In this document: positions 9,175-19,300 of the stretch, one piece after another | Layout: each line of letters begins with the position of its first letter | Position numbering within the stretch: the stretch's first letter is position 1 | Origin: an uncultured Clostridia bacterium | Lineage (GTDB): Bacteria > Bacillota > Clostridia > UMGS1883 | DNA: 64,000 bases | Reading direction: 5' to 3' | NCBI GenBank assembly: GCA_947626145.1 | Contig: CANQRB010000007.1 | Coordinates: 1-64,000 of the forward strand | Made by a program: the position numbers and the translations under genes | The notes under the pieces: model-generated | What the model was told of the DNA's origin: nothing | What the model saw: only the letters and a program-made list of their open reading frames with translations | Database searches by the model: none

Positions 9175-9821
9175 TGCAGAAAACCGGATTTTACGCGGGT
9201 ATGAGCAAATACCTCTACCCCCTCTATATCCTCATCCACCCGGTGGACGGCTATCGGGAGCTGAAAAACAACAAAAAATACTCCCTCACGGCGGCCAATG
9301 TCATTCTGGCCCTGTGGGTGCTTCAACGCATACTTGACTGGGGCAGCTCCGATTTCGATTTCAAGAGCCGGGCCGCTCTCGAATCTCCGGTAAATCTGCC
9401 CCGGATATTGCTGACCACGGTGGTGCTGTTCGCCATCGCCTGCGTTTCCAACTGGTGCTTCTGCACCCTTATGGACGGCAAGGGGCGGTTCAAGGAGATA
9501 TGGACGGCCTGCGCCTACGCTCTGCTGCCTTATGTGCTGCTGGCTCTGCTTAAGGTGCCGCTGTCCCATGCCATGGTGCTGGATGAGGCTGTGTTCCTCG
9601 GCTATATGAACGCTATAGGCCTGCTGTGGACCGCCTTTCTCATTTTTGAGGCTGTGTACGTGGTTCACGATTACACCGTGCCCAAAGCGGTCATGGCTCT
9701 GGCGCTGACCGCGCTGGGAGTGCTGATAATCGCCTTTTTGGTGATTTTGGTCACCGGGCTGGCCAGCCAGATATACTCGTTCTTTAAGACCATATATTTT
9801 GAGATAAAGCTCAGGCTTTAG
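9174..9821 (+). CDS. Yip1-family integral membrane protein
   Basis: A 215-residue polytopic membrane protein with about five hydrophobic segments. The N-terminal text (LYILIHPVDGYRELKNNKKY) is typical of bacterial YIP1 proteins, which often begin with a P-x-x-x-F/Y-x-x-ik segment before the first helix. The start is the ATG at 9174, directly overlapping the preceding stop. Bacterial Yip1 proteins have no settled function. Its fixed place between the propeller-TPR gene and the DUF5696-like lipoprotein gene argues that the three work together with the importers. Confidence 0.75.
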   Translation: MQKTGFYAGMSKYLYPLYILIHPVDGYRELKNNKKYSLTAANVILALWVLQRILDWGSSDFDFKSRAALESPVNLPRILLTTVVLFAIACVSNWCFCTLMDGKGRFKEIWTACAYALLPYVLLALLKVPLSHAMVLDEAVFLGYMNAIGLLWTAFLIFEAVYVVHDYTVPKAVMALALTALGVLIIAFLVILVTGLASQIYSFFKTIYFEIKLRL

Positions 9822-9834
9822 GAGGCGGTGGAAG

Positions 9835-12003
9835 ATGAAAAAAGCGATATTGGCCCTCGGGGCGGTGCTTCTCATGACCTCCTGCGGCCAGCGGGCGGAG
9901 CTGCCCGAGACGGCGGAGCCTCTCGCGAAACCCGCTTCCCAAGGGGCGTTGTCCATAGAAAACAGCCGGTTTATCCTTGAGGTGGACGAGGCCGGGGCGC
10001 TTAAGGTCACCGAAAAGGCCAGCGGAACGGTGTTCACCTCAACTCCCGAGGACGCCGGAGAGGATCCCGTTGCCGCGGGAATTAATATGAGCCGCCTGAA
10101 CAGCGAGTTTTATGTTACCCTCATCAAGTCTGACGGGAGCACGGCCGAGCTCAACAGCTTTGACGCCTCCGAGTCAAAGGACGGAGTCAGCGTCGAAAGG
10201 AACGGCGACACCGTCAAGGTCAGCTACCTTTACCCCGACCAGAACGTTATGCATTCGGTGGAGTATGCTCTTGACGGGGAGGGCTTTTCGGCGGCGGTGA
10301 GGTTTTCGGAGCTGAACGAGCAGTTCGGCAGAATATCCGGCGACGACTGGGGCTTTTACACCATAGGCGTATTGCCGTGGTTCGGTGCGGCGGGCCCCGA
10401 AAGCACGGGATACACCGTGGTGCCGGACGGCAGCGGAGCAATTATAAACCACAATAACAATAAGTCCTCCTACGCGGCCTACGCTCAGGAAATTTACGGT
10501 AGAGATCCGTCCCTTAATCTGGAAACCAAAACTCTCGAGACAAAAAACGCCCCCTTCCCGGTTTACGGCAGCGTGGGGGAGGGTCGGGCCTTTGCCGCCA
10601 TAATTGACGGGGACGCCGCCGAGGCCACGGTCTACGCCGAGACCGGCGGAACCAACACAAGCTATAACAATGTTTACGCGGCCTTCAACATCCGCCGCAG
10701 CGACAGCGTCACCCGCACGGTGTCCAATGGCTACGGCGGCGACAGTACCCTTGGCCGCACGGCTGTTTCCGCAAACGTGCCCGAGGACGGGGAAATAAGG
10801 ATAGAGTACAAGCTTTTCTCCGGCGAAAATCTGAGTTATGTTGATTTGGCAAACGCATACAGGGACTATCTCGTGGACAGCGGCCTCGAGGCTTCGGACA
10901 CCGGCGCTCCCCTTTATCTCAGTATGACGGGCGGAGTTTCCGACACGGCTTACACCCTTGGTATACCCCACCGCACTGTTGTGCCAGTCACGGACTTCGA
11001 CGCGGCGGGGGAGATAATAGCCGACCTCAGGGATAACGGAGTGGAGAATATCGCCGTCCGCTTCCGGGGCTGGCAGAAGGGCGGCGAAAACACTAAGGTG
11101 CCCAAAAATACAAAGGCCGAGGGCAAGCTGGGCGGAAACGATGGCCTCCGGCGGCTCCTTGACTCCGGGGCGATGATATTCCCCGAGCTGGAGCTGGTAC
11201 GCTTTTACAAGGGCGGCAACGGACTGAACCTGCAAAGCGACTGCGTAAGGGCACTTTCCGGCAGCGCGGCCTATGTCTATGAGTATGCCGTCAACACCGG
11301 CGCAAAGGACACCGAGGAGGAGCCCTGCCGGCTGCTCAATCCGACGAAGGCCGTCGAGGTCTGGGAGCGCTTCGGCAAAAACGGCTTTGAAAACGTTTCC
11401 CTCGGTTCCGTGGGCGACACGCTGCCATCGGAATTTAACGGGGACGCCCCGCTGACCCGAGCGGAAACGGCGGAGCTCTACGGCGGCATATCCGACGCCT
11501 CCGGTTCTGCCATGGTCTGCGGCGGCAACAGCTATGTGCTGCCCTGGGCGGACTACATCTGCGCTATGGAAAGTGAGGCCACGGGCTACGATTTGGAGGA
11601 CGGCTCCATACCCTTCTATCAGATAGCCCTCCACGGTCTGCGCTCCTACAGCGTGCCGCCCATCAACCTTACGGCCGACACCAACCGGGCCATGCTTAAG
11701 GCCCTTGAGACCGGCAGCTCTCTGTGCTACAGTGTCAGTGCCGGGGAGGTATCCGCCACGGGAGACGCCGCCCCCTATGCTTATCTCAGAGACACGGTGC
11801 TCAGTCAGGCTTCCGCCGCCCAGCCCGTGCTTGAGGCGGTCAGCGGCGATCGGATAGTCAGCCATGAAAAGCTGGGAGAGGAGCTTTACAGAACGGGCTT
11901 TTCCTCCGGTGCGGCCATATATGTCAACTACGGCTCAGCTCCGGCCATTGCCGGCGGCAGGGAAATAGCCGGCGAAAGCTTTTTGTTCGAGGAGGGGAGA
12001 TAA
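9835..12003 (+). CDS. DUF5696-like lipoprotein, possibly a degenerate glycosidase fold
   Basis: A 722-residue lipoprotein: signal peptide ending in the lipobox LLMTSC, so anchored on the outer face of the membrane. Residues about 40-370 look like a beta-sandwich of the galactose-mutarotase kind (SRFILEVDEAGALKVTEKAS, YTVVPDGSGAIINHNN). Residues 375-690 look like an alpha/beta barrel (VENIAVRFRGWQKGG, MIFPELELVRFYKGGNGLN, QIALHGLRSYSVPPINLT). This layout resembles glycosidases such as GH101 or GH36, but I cannot point to catalytic acids. I recognise it as the DUF5696 type that accompanies sugar importers in Paenibacillus and Clostridia. The stop codon abuts the next start. Confidence 0.75.
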   Translation: MKKAILALGAVLLMTSCGQRAELPETAEPLAKPASQGALSIENSRFILEVDEAGALKVTEKASGTVFTSTPEDAGEDPVAAGINMSRLNSEFYVTLIKSDGSTAELNSFDASESKDGVSVERNGDTVKVSYLYPDQNVMHSVEYALDGEGFSAAVRFSELNEQFGRISGDDWGFYTIGVLPWFGAAGPESTGYTVVPDGSGAIINHNNNKSSYAAYAQEIYGRDPSLNLETKTLETKNAPFPVYGSVGEGRAFAAIIDGDAAEATVYAETGGTNTSYNNVYAAFNIRRSDSVTRTVSNGYGGDSTLGRTAVSANVPEDGEIRIEYKLFSGENLSYVDLANAYRDYLVDSGLEASDTGAPLYLSMTGGVSDTAYTLGIPHRTVVPVTDFDAAGEIIADLRDNGVENIAVRFRGWQKGGENTKVPKNTKAEGKLGGNDGLRRLLDSGAMIFPELELVRFYKGGNGLNLQSDCVRALSGSAAYVYEYAVNTGAKDTEEEPCRLLNPTKAVEVWERFGKNGFENVSLGSVGDTLPSEFNGDAPLTRAETAELYGGISDASGSAMVCGGNSYVLPWADYICAMESEATGYDLEDGSIPFYQIALHGLRSYSVPPINLTADTNRAMLKALETGSSLCYSVSAGEVSATGDAAPYAYLRDTVLSQASAAQPVLEAVSGDRIVSHEKLGEELYRTGFSSGAAIYVNYGSAPAIAGGREIAGESFLFEEGR

Positions 12004-12906
12004 ATGGCGAAGAAAAAGAAAAGATCCGCCATAGCCCGGCGCAGAGCCCGGGCGGGCTTCCTGTTCATTCTGCCCTGGCTCATCGGCTTTATATTCCTTT
12101 TCCTGCGGCCTCTTATCATGGCCTTCTTCTACTCCTTCAACAAGGTGCTCATCACTCCCGAGGGACTGAATTTCCAGGCCGTGGGCTGGGAAAACTTTGT
12201 CTATAAGTTCCGTGACGACATTTACTTTTTCCGTGACACCTTCTGGCCGGGACTGTCAAAATTCGTCATTGAGGTGCCGATCTGCGTTATATTCAGCCTG
12301 TTCATCGCCATAATACTGAACCAGAAGTTCCGTGGCCGCACTCTTTCGAGGGCCATCTTCTTCCTTCCGGTGATAATCGCCTCGGGCATAGTGATACAGA
12401 TGCTGCGCAGCTTCGGCATGGATCCCTCCGCCGCGGCGGAGAACGCCTATGTGTTCCAGGGCGGGGGAGTGGCGGAAATTTTGCAGAGCGCCGGTCTGCC
12501 CCAGGGTATCTGCGATTTCCTGACGGAGGTCAGCAACCGCATCTTTGACATAGTCTGGATGAGCGGCGTTCAGATAATACTCTACCTTTCCGGCCTGCAA
12601 AGCATACCCCGCAGCGAGTATGAGGCCGCCGAGATAGAAGGGGCCACCGCCTGGGAAATCTTCTGGAAAATAACCTGGGTGCGCATTTCTCCCATCACAC
12701 TTGTGGTGTTGGTTTACTCCCTCATTGATTCCTTCACGAACGTGAGCAACCCTGTGATAAAGTTCGTGTATGAGGAGTATTCCATTCGGGGCAATCTTGG
12801 TGGCAGCAGCGCCCTTGGTCTGCTGTACTGCCTAATTGCGTTCCTCATCATCATTGTGGTATACGCCATAGCGTCCCGCAAGGTGTTCTATGTCAACGAG
12901 AATTAA
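12004..12906 (+). CDS. Sugar ABC transporter permease, second system (UgpA/LplB type)
   Basis: A 300-residue permease starting at the base after the DUF5696 stop, with its ribosome site GAGGAGGGGAG inside the previous gene. A lysine/arginine-rich start (KKKKRSAIARRRARAG) precedes six predicted membrane spans. The EAA loop is EYEAAEIEGATAWEIFWKIT. It is the first permease of a second complete importer and is not a close copy of the one at 5919. Confidence 0.88.
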   Translation: MAKKKKRSAIARRRARAGFLFILPWLIGFIFLFLRPLIMAFFYSFNKVLITPEGLNFQAVGWENFVYKFRDDIYFFRDTFWPGLSKFVIEVPICVIFSLFIAIILNQKFRGRTLSRAIFFLPVIIASGIVIQMLRSFGMDPSAAAENAYVFQGGGVAEILQSAGLPQGICDFLTEVSNRIFDIVWMSGVQIILYLSGLQSIPRSEYEAAEIEGATAWEIFWKITWVRISPITLVVLVYSLIDSFTNVSNPVIKFVYEEYSIRGNLGGSSALGLLYCLIAFLIIIVVYAIASRKVFYVNEN

Positions 12907-12922
12907 AGGGGGGTAAGGAAAA

Positions 12923-13861
12923 TTGAAAAGACTGAAAAAATACGCCTGGGCCCTGTGCCGCTTTCTGCTCATATTCGGCCTGAGCTTTGTAATTCTTTAT
13001 CCCATGCTCCAAACCCTGTCCAAGACATTCATGCCCATAGAACAGTATTCCGATCTGAGCGTGGTGTGGATACCATTGTCCCTGACGCTGGATAACATCA
13101 AAAACGCCATAAAATATATGGATTTCGGCAACGCCCTTTGGCAGAGCGTCATACTCAGTGTTTCCGCCAGCCTCCTCCAGCTTGTGAGCTGCTCGCTGGC
13201 CGGCTATGGCTTTGCCCGGTTCAAATTTCCCTTCAGGGGCTTTCTGTTCCTGATGGTCATACTTACGATCATTATCCCCACCCAGATAATTTTCCTCCCC
13301 ACCTTCATGGAGTACCGGTTCTTTGACTTTTTCGGCATCGGACGGCTCATCGCCCTTTTCACCGGAGAAAATTATGTGGAATACACCTTCAATCTCATCA
13401 ACACCCGGGCCACCTTCTGGATACCTTCCATTTTGGGTGTGGGCCTGCGCAGCGGCCTGTTCATCTACATATTCCGTCAGGCCTTCCGCAACATTCCCAC
13501 CGCCCTTGAGGAGGCCGCCGAGATAGACGGCTGCGGGCCCCTGCGCACGTTCCTGAGCGTTATGGTGCCCAACGTCCGCACCTCGGCCATAACGGTGTTC
13601 CTGTTCTCCATGGTTTGGCACTGGAATGAGTACACTCTCACCCGCACGTTTTTCCCGACAAAAAACGCCCCTCTGGCGGTCAAGCTCAAGACCGCCATCG
13701 AGGCTCTTCAGGCCGGCAGCGAAACCCGATTTGACGTTTCGCTCCAGATGGGCGTCAGCTACGCTTCGGTGCTGCTCTTCCTGCTGCCCATAGTGCTGCT
13801 GTACATCTTCGCCCAGCGGTACTTTATGGAGGGCATAGAAACCACCGGCCTGACCGGCTGA
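12923..13861 (+). CDS. Carbohydrate ABC transporter permease, second system (MalG type)
   Basis: A 312-residue permease. The start is a TTG at 12923, behind an AAAGGGGGGTAAGG purine tract; no in-frame ATG fits better. The EAA motif is EEAAEIDGCGPLRTFLSVMV followed by PNVRTS. It carries a longer central extracytoplasmic loop than usual (YRFFDFFGIGRLIALFTGEN) between the third and fourth membrane segments. It pairs with 12004, and the binding protein follows 15 bases later. Confidence 0.88.
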   Translation: MKRLKKYAWALCRFLLIFGLSFVILYPMLQTLSKTFMPIEQYSDLSVVWIPLSLTLDNIKNAIKYMDFGNALWQSVILSVSASLLQLVSCSLAGYGFARFKFPFRGFLFLMVILTIIIPTQIIFLPTFMEYRFFDFFGIGRLIALFTGENYVEYTFNLINTRATFWIPSILGVGLRSGLFIYIFRQAFRNIPTALEEAAEIDGCGPLRTFLSVMVPNVRTSAITVFLFSMVWHWNEYTLTRTFFPTKNAPLAVKLKTAIEALQAGSETRFDVSLQMGVSYASVLLFLLPIVLLYIFAQRYFMEGIETTGLTG

Positions 13862-13876
13862 CAGGGAGGACAAAAA

Positions 13877-15190
13877 ATGAAAAAGAAAATATTTTTACTG
13901 CTTACAGCGGCGGCGCTGCTGCTGTCGTCATGCAAATACTCAAACAGCTCCCGCTCCTCGGCGGTCCACAACGACCCCTTTGACACAAGCCTGCTGTCGG
14001 TTGAGGAGCTTGAGGAGCCTAATGTCACCATGGACATTTACTGGCCCTTTGAGCAAAATGTGGCCGCCGGCGACCTCTACACCCAGGAGGCCATTGACGC
14101 CTTTGAAAAGAAATTCGGCGGCAAGGTAACCGTCAACGTCATAGGCTTTAATGCCGGTATTGAGGTTATGCAGCGCAATCTGGCCAGCGGCGACGTCAGC
14201 GACCTGCTGTTCGTGGACGGCAACATCACATTCCCAAAATATGCCCTGTACAGCTACATCACGCCGATTACGGATTTTGTGAAGTACGACATCGGCAGCA
14301 AGTGGCTGGATCAGGCGAGTATGGAAAACTTCAAGTTTGACGGCGAGTATTACGGCTTTACGAATTATATAGTTAATCAACCCTATATTATCGCCTACGA
14401 CAAGGCTCCCTTTGTGGACAACAATCTGCCTGCCCCTGTGGAGCTCTACGAGGCGGGGGAGTGGACCTGGGACAAATTTCTCGAATATGTGGACTTCTTC
14501 ACCTCGGACACCAATCTGGACGGCAAGATAGACCGCTGGGGTCTTGGCCCCAGGTACAAGAACCAGAATTTCGGCTACGCCGGGGGTGCCATGCCCATAA
14601 TCGAGCTTGGCAACGGCCTTCTCCAAAGCAACTTTGACACTCCCGTCATGCGCCAATATTTCGACTTTGTCCGCAAGCTCCAGCGTATCCAGTCGCGCAG
14701 CGCCACCAACGACGGCTGGCTCGGGGCCGGAGGCGTTATGTACTCCGAGGCCGGACTTGCCCAGATAGGGCTGGTGGACACCGAGGACGGCAAAAAGGCC
14801 GACCCCAACCACGATTTTGTGCCGATACCCAGCATTGACGGCTCTCTGCCCACAACTCCCGTGTGGGACACGGCTCTTGTTATCCCCAACGGCAGCCGCA
14901 ATCCCCAGGGGGCGGCGGTGCTGGCCGCCATGATAATGGAGACCAAGGAGCGCCGGGTCAATGAGGAAAACGTCAAGATGTATACTCCCGAACAGCTTGC
15001 GCGGTATGACGAAATGATGACGAGCATCGTCCCCCAGCGAAAGGGGAACGATGTCTATACCGGCGTCACCACTAATTACGGCGACGGAGAGGCCCTGAAC
15101 GGCTCGCCTCCCGCCACCATAATTGAGACATACCGTGATGTGGTGGACAGCGAGGTTGCGTCGTTCAACAAGATTTTTGAGGATGATTAG
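13877..15190 (+). CDS. Extracellular solute-binding lipoprotein, second system
   Basis: A 437-residue family 1 solute-binding lipoprotein: signal peptide with lipobox LLLSSC, then a bilobed binder (YTQEAIDAFEKKFGGKVTVN, GDVSDLLFVDGNITFPKYAL, EAGEWTWDKFLEYVDFF). It ends with a 4-base overlap with the convergent AraC gene and no visible terminator between them. As the last gene of the nine-gene operon it completes the second importer. Unlike the operon's first binder it is a normal-sized lipidated one. Confidence 0.88.
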   Translation: MKKKIFLLLTAAALLLSSCKYSNSSRSSAVHNDPFDTSLLSVEELEEPNVTMDIYWPFEQNVAAGDLYTQEAIDAFEKKFGGKVTVNVIGFNAGIEVMQRNLASGDVSDLLFVDGNITFPKYALYSYITPITDFVKYDIGSKWLDQASMENFKFDGEYYGFTNYIVNQPYIIAYDKAPFVDNNLPAPVELYEAGEWTWDKFLEYVDFFTSDTNLDGKIDRWGLGPRYKNQNFGYAGGAMPIIELGNGLLQSNFDTPVMRQYFDFVRKLQRIQSRSATNDGWLGAGGVMYSEAGLAQIGLVDTEDGKKADPNHDFVPIPSIDGSLPTTPVWDTALVIPNGSRNPQGAAVLAAMIMETKERRVNEENVKMYTPEQLARYDEMMTSIVPQRKGNDVYTGVTTNYGDGEALNGSPPATIIETYRDVVDSEVASFNKIFEDD

Positions 15191-15993
15191 ATTTTTATGA
15201 ATTTCCGGCGGAACTCCAGCGGGGTTTCGCCGGTTTCGGCTTTGAACAGCCTTGAAAAATGGCTGGGCGAGACGACGCCTATGGATTCGCCGATCTCCTC
15301 GATTGACATATTTGAGGTCTGGAGCAGCCGCCGGGCCACGTCTATCTTGTAGTCGATGATGTACTGCTTCGTGCTCTTTCCGCAGATGCTGTTGAAAACC
15401 AGCGTCAGGTACCCGCGGGAGATGCTCAGGTGCCGGGCGATGTCCGACACGTTTATTCCGTCGGAAATGTGTACCTGTATGTAGGCCACGGCTTTCTTGA
15501 AATAGGTCTCCAGCGGTATTTCCGCCCGACGCACACGCCCGCTCATGGTGGAGGCCAGATTCCAGAAGGCTCCGGTCAGGGCGTACTCGTCGGTGTTGCC
15601 CAGTGAAACCAGCTCCGTCAGGGCCGCGCCAAGGGCCCCGCTGTCGTCGTTGTAGATGGGATTTTCCGCCGAAAGACCGCAGTCCTTCAGCAGCGCGTCT
15701 ACTTTTTCGCCGTAAAATTCCACCCACCGGTACTCGAAGGGATCGAATTTGTCCGCCACGTAGATCGCGACCACGTCGGGCGTTATCAGAAAGGCCTGGC
15801 CGGCCTGTACGTTATAGCTCACGTCGTCACCCGTAAATACCCCCTTGCCGGAGTATACATAGTGCATCAGATAGGTCTGTCGGGCGAATTTGGGCTCGTG
15901 AAAGCCCGGCTGACACTTGCGGTAGCCGTACTGTATGACATTGAAATCCATGTTCGTCCGGTTGCTGTTTATGTAATTTACATGGTTGTGCAT
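15187..15993 (-). CDS. AraC-family transcriptional regulator
   Basis: A 268-residue regulator with an N-terminal cupin-type sensor (YGYRKCQPGFHEPK, VYSGKGVFTGDDVSYNVQAG) and a C-terminal double helix-turn-helix (GINVSDIARHLSISRGYLTL, then SIEEIGESIGVVSPSHFSRL). It is paralogous to the regulator at 44661; both carry the NFNVxQYGYRKCxPGF-like opening and a DPFEYRWxEFYG segment. It converges with the importer operon and is transcribed away from the surface-enzyme operon at 16302. It has its own promoter at 16026-16054. Regulation of either neighbour is inference. Confidence 0.88.
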   Translation of the reverse strand: MHNHVNYINSNRTNMDFNVIQYGYRKCQPGFHEPKFARQTYLMHYVYSGKGVFTGDDVSYNVQAGQAFLITPDVVAIYVADKFDPFEYRWVEFYGEKVDALLKDCGLSAENPIYNDDSGALGAALTELVSLGNTDEYALTGAFWNLASTMSGRVRRAEIPLETYFKKAVAYIQVHISDGINVSDIARHLSISRGYLTLVFNSICGKSTKQYIIDYKIDVARRLLQTSNMSIEEIGESIGVVSPSHFSRLFKAETGETPLEFRRKFIKI

Positions 15994-16025
15994 GAAAGTC
16001 TCACCCCTTATAAATCTACTTTACC

Positions 16026-16054
16026 AGTTTACCAGAAAATTATCTTTTTGTCAA
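16026..16054 (-). promoter_or_regulatory. Promoter of the AraC gene
   Basis: On the minus strand: TTGACA (16049-16054), a 17-bp spacer, TAAACT (16026-16031), 33 bases before the ATG. A duplicated TTTACCAG covers the -10 region. Confidence 0.7.
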
Positions 16055-16065
16055 TTACAATTTTT

Positions 16066-16123
16066 AAAAAATTTCAAAAATGTACACTAAATTTATATTT
16101 TTGTAAGAAATTACCAAAAGGAG
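16066..16123 (-). promoter_or_regulatory. Possible AraC-type half-sites (weak family 2 matches)
   Basis: The minus strand reads TACATTTTTGAAATTTTTT (16066-16084), about 12 bp upstream of the -35 box, and CTTTTGGTAATTTCTTAC (16103-16120). Both resemble the stronger repeats at 41137 and 48855-48895 (core TTTYGGTAATTTC). The area is AT-rich, so chance similarity is possible. The rest of 15994-16301 holds only the two promoters. Confidence 0.35.
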
Positions 16124-16220
16124 CAGTATCAATTTGTTATACTGGACTTTCCTTTAAAAATGCCGATAAATAAAGGGTTTACTTGGAATATAGTTATATT
16201 GCATTACGATATAATTATAT

Positions 16221-16249
16221 TTACACCATTTTGCGCAGTATTGTATAAT
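16221..16249 (+). promoter_or_regulatory. Promoter of the surface-enzyme operon
   Basis: TTACAC (16221-16226), 17 bp, TATAAT (16244-16249). An overlapping alternative is TTGCGC (16231) with 18 bp to TATAAT (16255-16260). Both lie 40-60 bp before the ATG at 16302, which has AAGGAGG about 6 bases upstream. Confidence 0.6.
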
Positions 16250-16301
16250 TGTTATATAATACAGTATAGTATATTATTGAAATGAGCAAGGAGGAAGATT
16301 T

Positions 16302-19300
16302 ATGAAAAAACTGCTCAGGCGATTGTCCGCCGCGCTTATGGCCCTGCCCCTGACGCTCGGGGTAATGCCGACGGTAAGCCTTGCCGCGGACAGGACGGTC
16401 GACGACATTCTTGCCGACGCTTTTGTTCTTGATTTTGAAGGAAATCTGCCCACCGGCGTCAGGGCCGAGGGCAATGTGGAATATGTGGACGGAGTGTCCG
16501 GACGGGCCGCCAAGTTCGACGGCAACGGCTCATATCTTATCCTGCCGGACAACTTCAACGCCGGTGTCAACGACTTCACAATGGGTATGTGGGTTCGCTT
16601 CGACGGGCTGACCCCCGACGTGTGGCAGAGGGTGTTTGACGTCCACGGCATAAATCATCGCACAATGTTCTTCGGTATGTGGCAGTACAACGGCAGCAAC
16701 AATGTGCGCTTCTGTATCGAGGACGACGAGGGCGAAGAACACGCCAGCGCCTTTGGAGTTTTTCAACTGGGCGAGTGGGTGAATTACACCGTAACCCAGA
16801 GCGAGGGCGTCCGCACCCTTTACATAAACGGCCGTGAGGCCGCCTCCTCCGGGGCCACCAATATCGCTCAGGATCTGGGAGAAACGGTGAACAACTATAT
16901 CGGCCACAGCATATACAACGGTGTGCCCACGGCCGATTTCAACGGCGCGGTAGATGAGTTCTTCTTTACCAAAGAGGCCATGACCGCCGATCAGGTGCTT
17001 GAGCTGGCCATCCGCAACATGGACGACGAGCAGGCGGTGGAGGCTCACGCCTCGCTGACATATCTGAACTTTAACGGCTCCGACGCCGAAAATATGTTTG
17101 ATTATTACGAATTTGACGACGGCCGCCGCTCCGTCACGTGGAGCTCCAGCCGACCAGACCTGCTGACCGTGAACGGCGTTACTTCGGGCGCTCAGGTTGA
17201 TGAGCTCACCGAGGTCGTTATCACCGCCACCGTCGCCGCAGGAGAGGCGAAAAGGGAGCTCAATTACAGCTTCGTCATAACTCCCGACCTCACCGTTGAG
17301 GAAATGTCCATAGAGGATGTGGAAAAGCGGGAACTCCGCCGGACGAAGGCGGTCAATTATGACACCGAAAAAATATATCTCATAAAAAACACGGCTACCG
17401 GTCAATATCTTTCCCAGGGCGGCGACGCTCTGGCCATGACCGACGACGGCGCGGCCGAGGAGGCAAAGTGGAGACTGGCCGAAAGCTCCCATAAAAACGC
17501 TTACGCGGTTTTCAACGTTTCCGACGGCCTCTGCCTTGACGTTTTGGACTACGGAAATCTGCCCGGCACACAGGTGCTTCTTTACCGGGGCGGCAAGGGT
17601 ATAAACGAGGACTGGTACTTTATAGATATGGGCGACGGCGTCGCCATGCTGAACTATAACGGAAACAATTTCTTTAACGCCGAAAACGGTTCATTTACCA
17701 TCGAGAGCCTGGAGGACGCCCAGAGCTGGGAGCTGGTCGAGACCGAAAGGGGCGTCCGTCCCATAGGACGCTTTGTGGACGATGAGAACGCTTCAAGCAA
17801 TCTTGCGGCCATGAAGGAGGGCGTGTTCTACACACTCAAGCGCAGCGGCAGCTATATGTCCACCGATGTGAACGGCAACCTTTGCGCCTCGGGCTATGAC
17901 GGCGACAAGTCCCAGTGGTTTTTGACAATGGTGGCCGACAAATATTACACCATCACCAACAAGGCCGACGATAAAAACCTGAACATAAACCGGGCCTCCG
18001 TTGACCCCGGCGCGGGAGTTATAACCTATGACCGGGGTACGGCCCAGAACGAGCAGTGGGGCTTTATCGAGACCGATGGGGGCTATGCCATCACCGGTGC
18101 GGCAAATAAGAACTACCTCTGCGGCTATGGCGGATCCTTCCGTATGGAGACTTCTCCTCAGGTATGGACCATTGAGGAGGTGGGCGCCGCCGACGGCGAC
18201 GGAGGCAGGCAGGTGAGCGCCCTCGTCACCGATTATCTGCCCGAGATAACCGAGACCGTCGATGAGGCCACCGGCCTTATCCATCCCGGAATTACGGTCA
18301 ACGCCGAGGATATCCGCCGTATGCAGCGTCATGTTCGGGCAGGGGACGAGCCCTGGGCCAGCGCTTTCAACACTCTGGCGGCGATATCGAGCTCAGGCGT
18401 CAACCCACGTATCCACGCCTGGGACGGCGACGGCGACACCACCAAGCTTGTGGTCGAGACCCGGCTCAAAAACCTCCGCGCCGACGCCGGCACAGCGGCC
18501 AATCAGGCGCTGATGTATGTCATAACGGGCAACGAGGCCTACCGTGCCAACGCCATAAATATAATCCGCAAGTGGTCGGAGCTGAGGGACGTTTACGCCA
18601 CCCTTGGCAGCGACCGTATAGACCACGGCGCCATAGCTTACAAAATGAGTTTTGCCGCCGAGCTTATCAAATACAGCTCCTGCCAGAACAGCGAGCTCGT
18701 ATGGACGTCTCAGGACAACGCCATGTTCGTGGGTATGCTGGAGACCATCAACCCCAAGCACAACAGAGCCTATCACTGGATGAACCAGCACGGCATCTGC
18801 AACGAGGGCACCATGGCCAGCGCTATTTTCCGCAACGACCTTGAGCAGTATAAGACCGCCGTGGTCCGCACCACGGTCAATCCCGAGGGCGGCGGAGAGT
18901 CCGCCGTGGCCGGCGGTGCGATAGTGCAGGTGTTCAAGCTTATAAAGCAGGACGAAATGCTTGGCGAGGATCTGGACGAGCCGGTCATAACCCATCTCGA
19001 GATGGGCCGCGATATGGGCCACGCCTACGGCAACAACGCCGCCCTCAGCGCCTGCGCCATGATGACCTTCAAGCAGAACACCCTCGTTGATCCGGTCACC
19101 GGTGAATATACTGACTCCGCCGACGGCGTAAACGTCTTTGAATACGCCGATCACAGGCTACTGGCGGGCTGCGACATTATTTCCCGTTACAATCTGGGGC
19201 TGGATGTGCCCTTCCCCAGCGTTGACGTGGGCGGCTACTATTACGGCGACATCAACGACACCAACCGCGGCAACCTCTATCAGGCCATAGGGCCGGTGTA

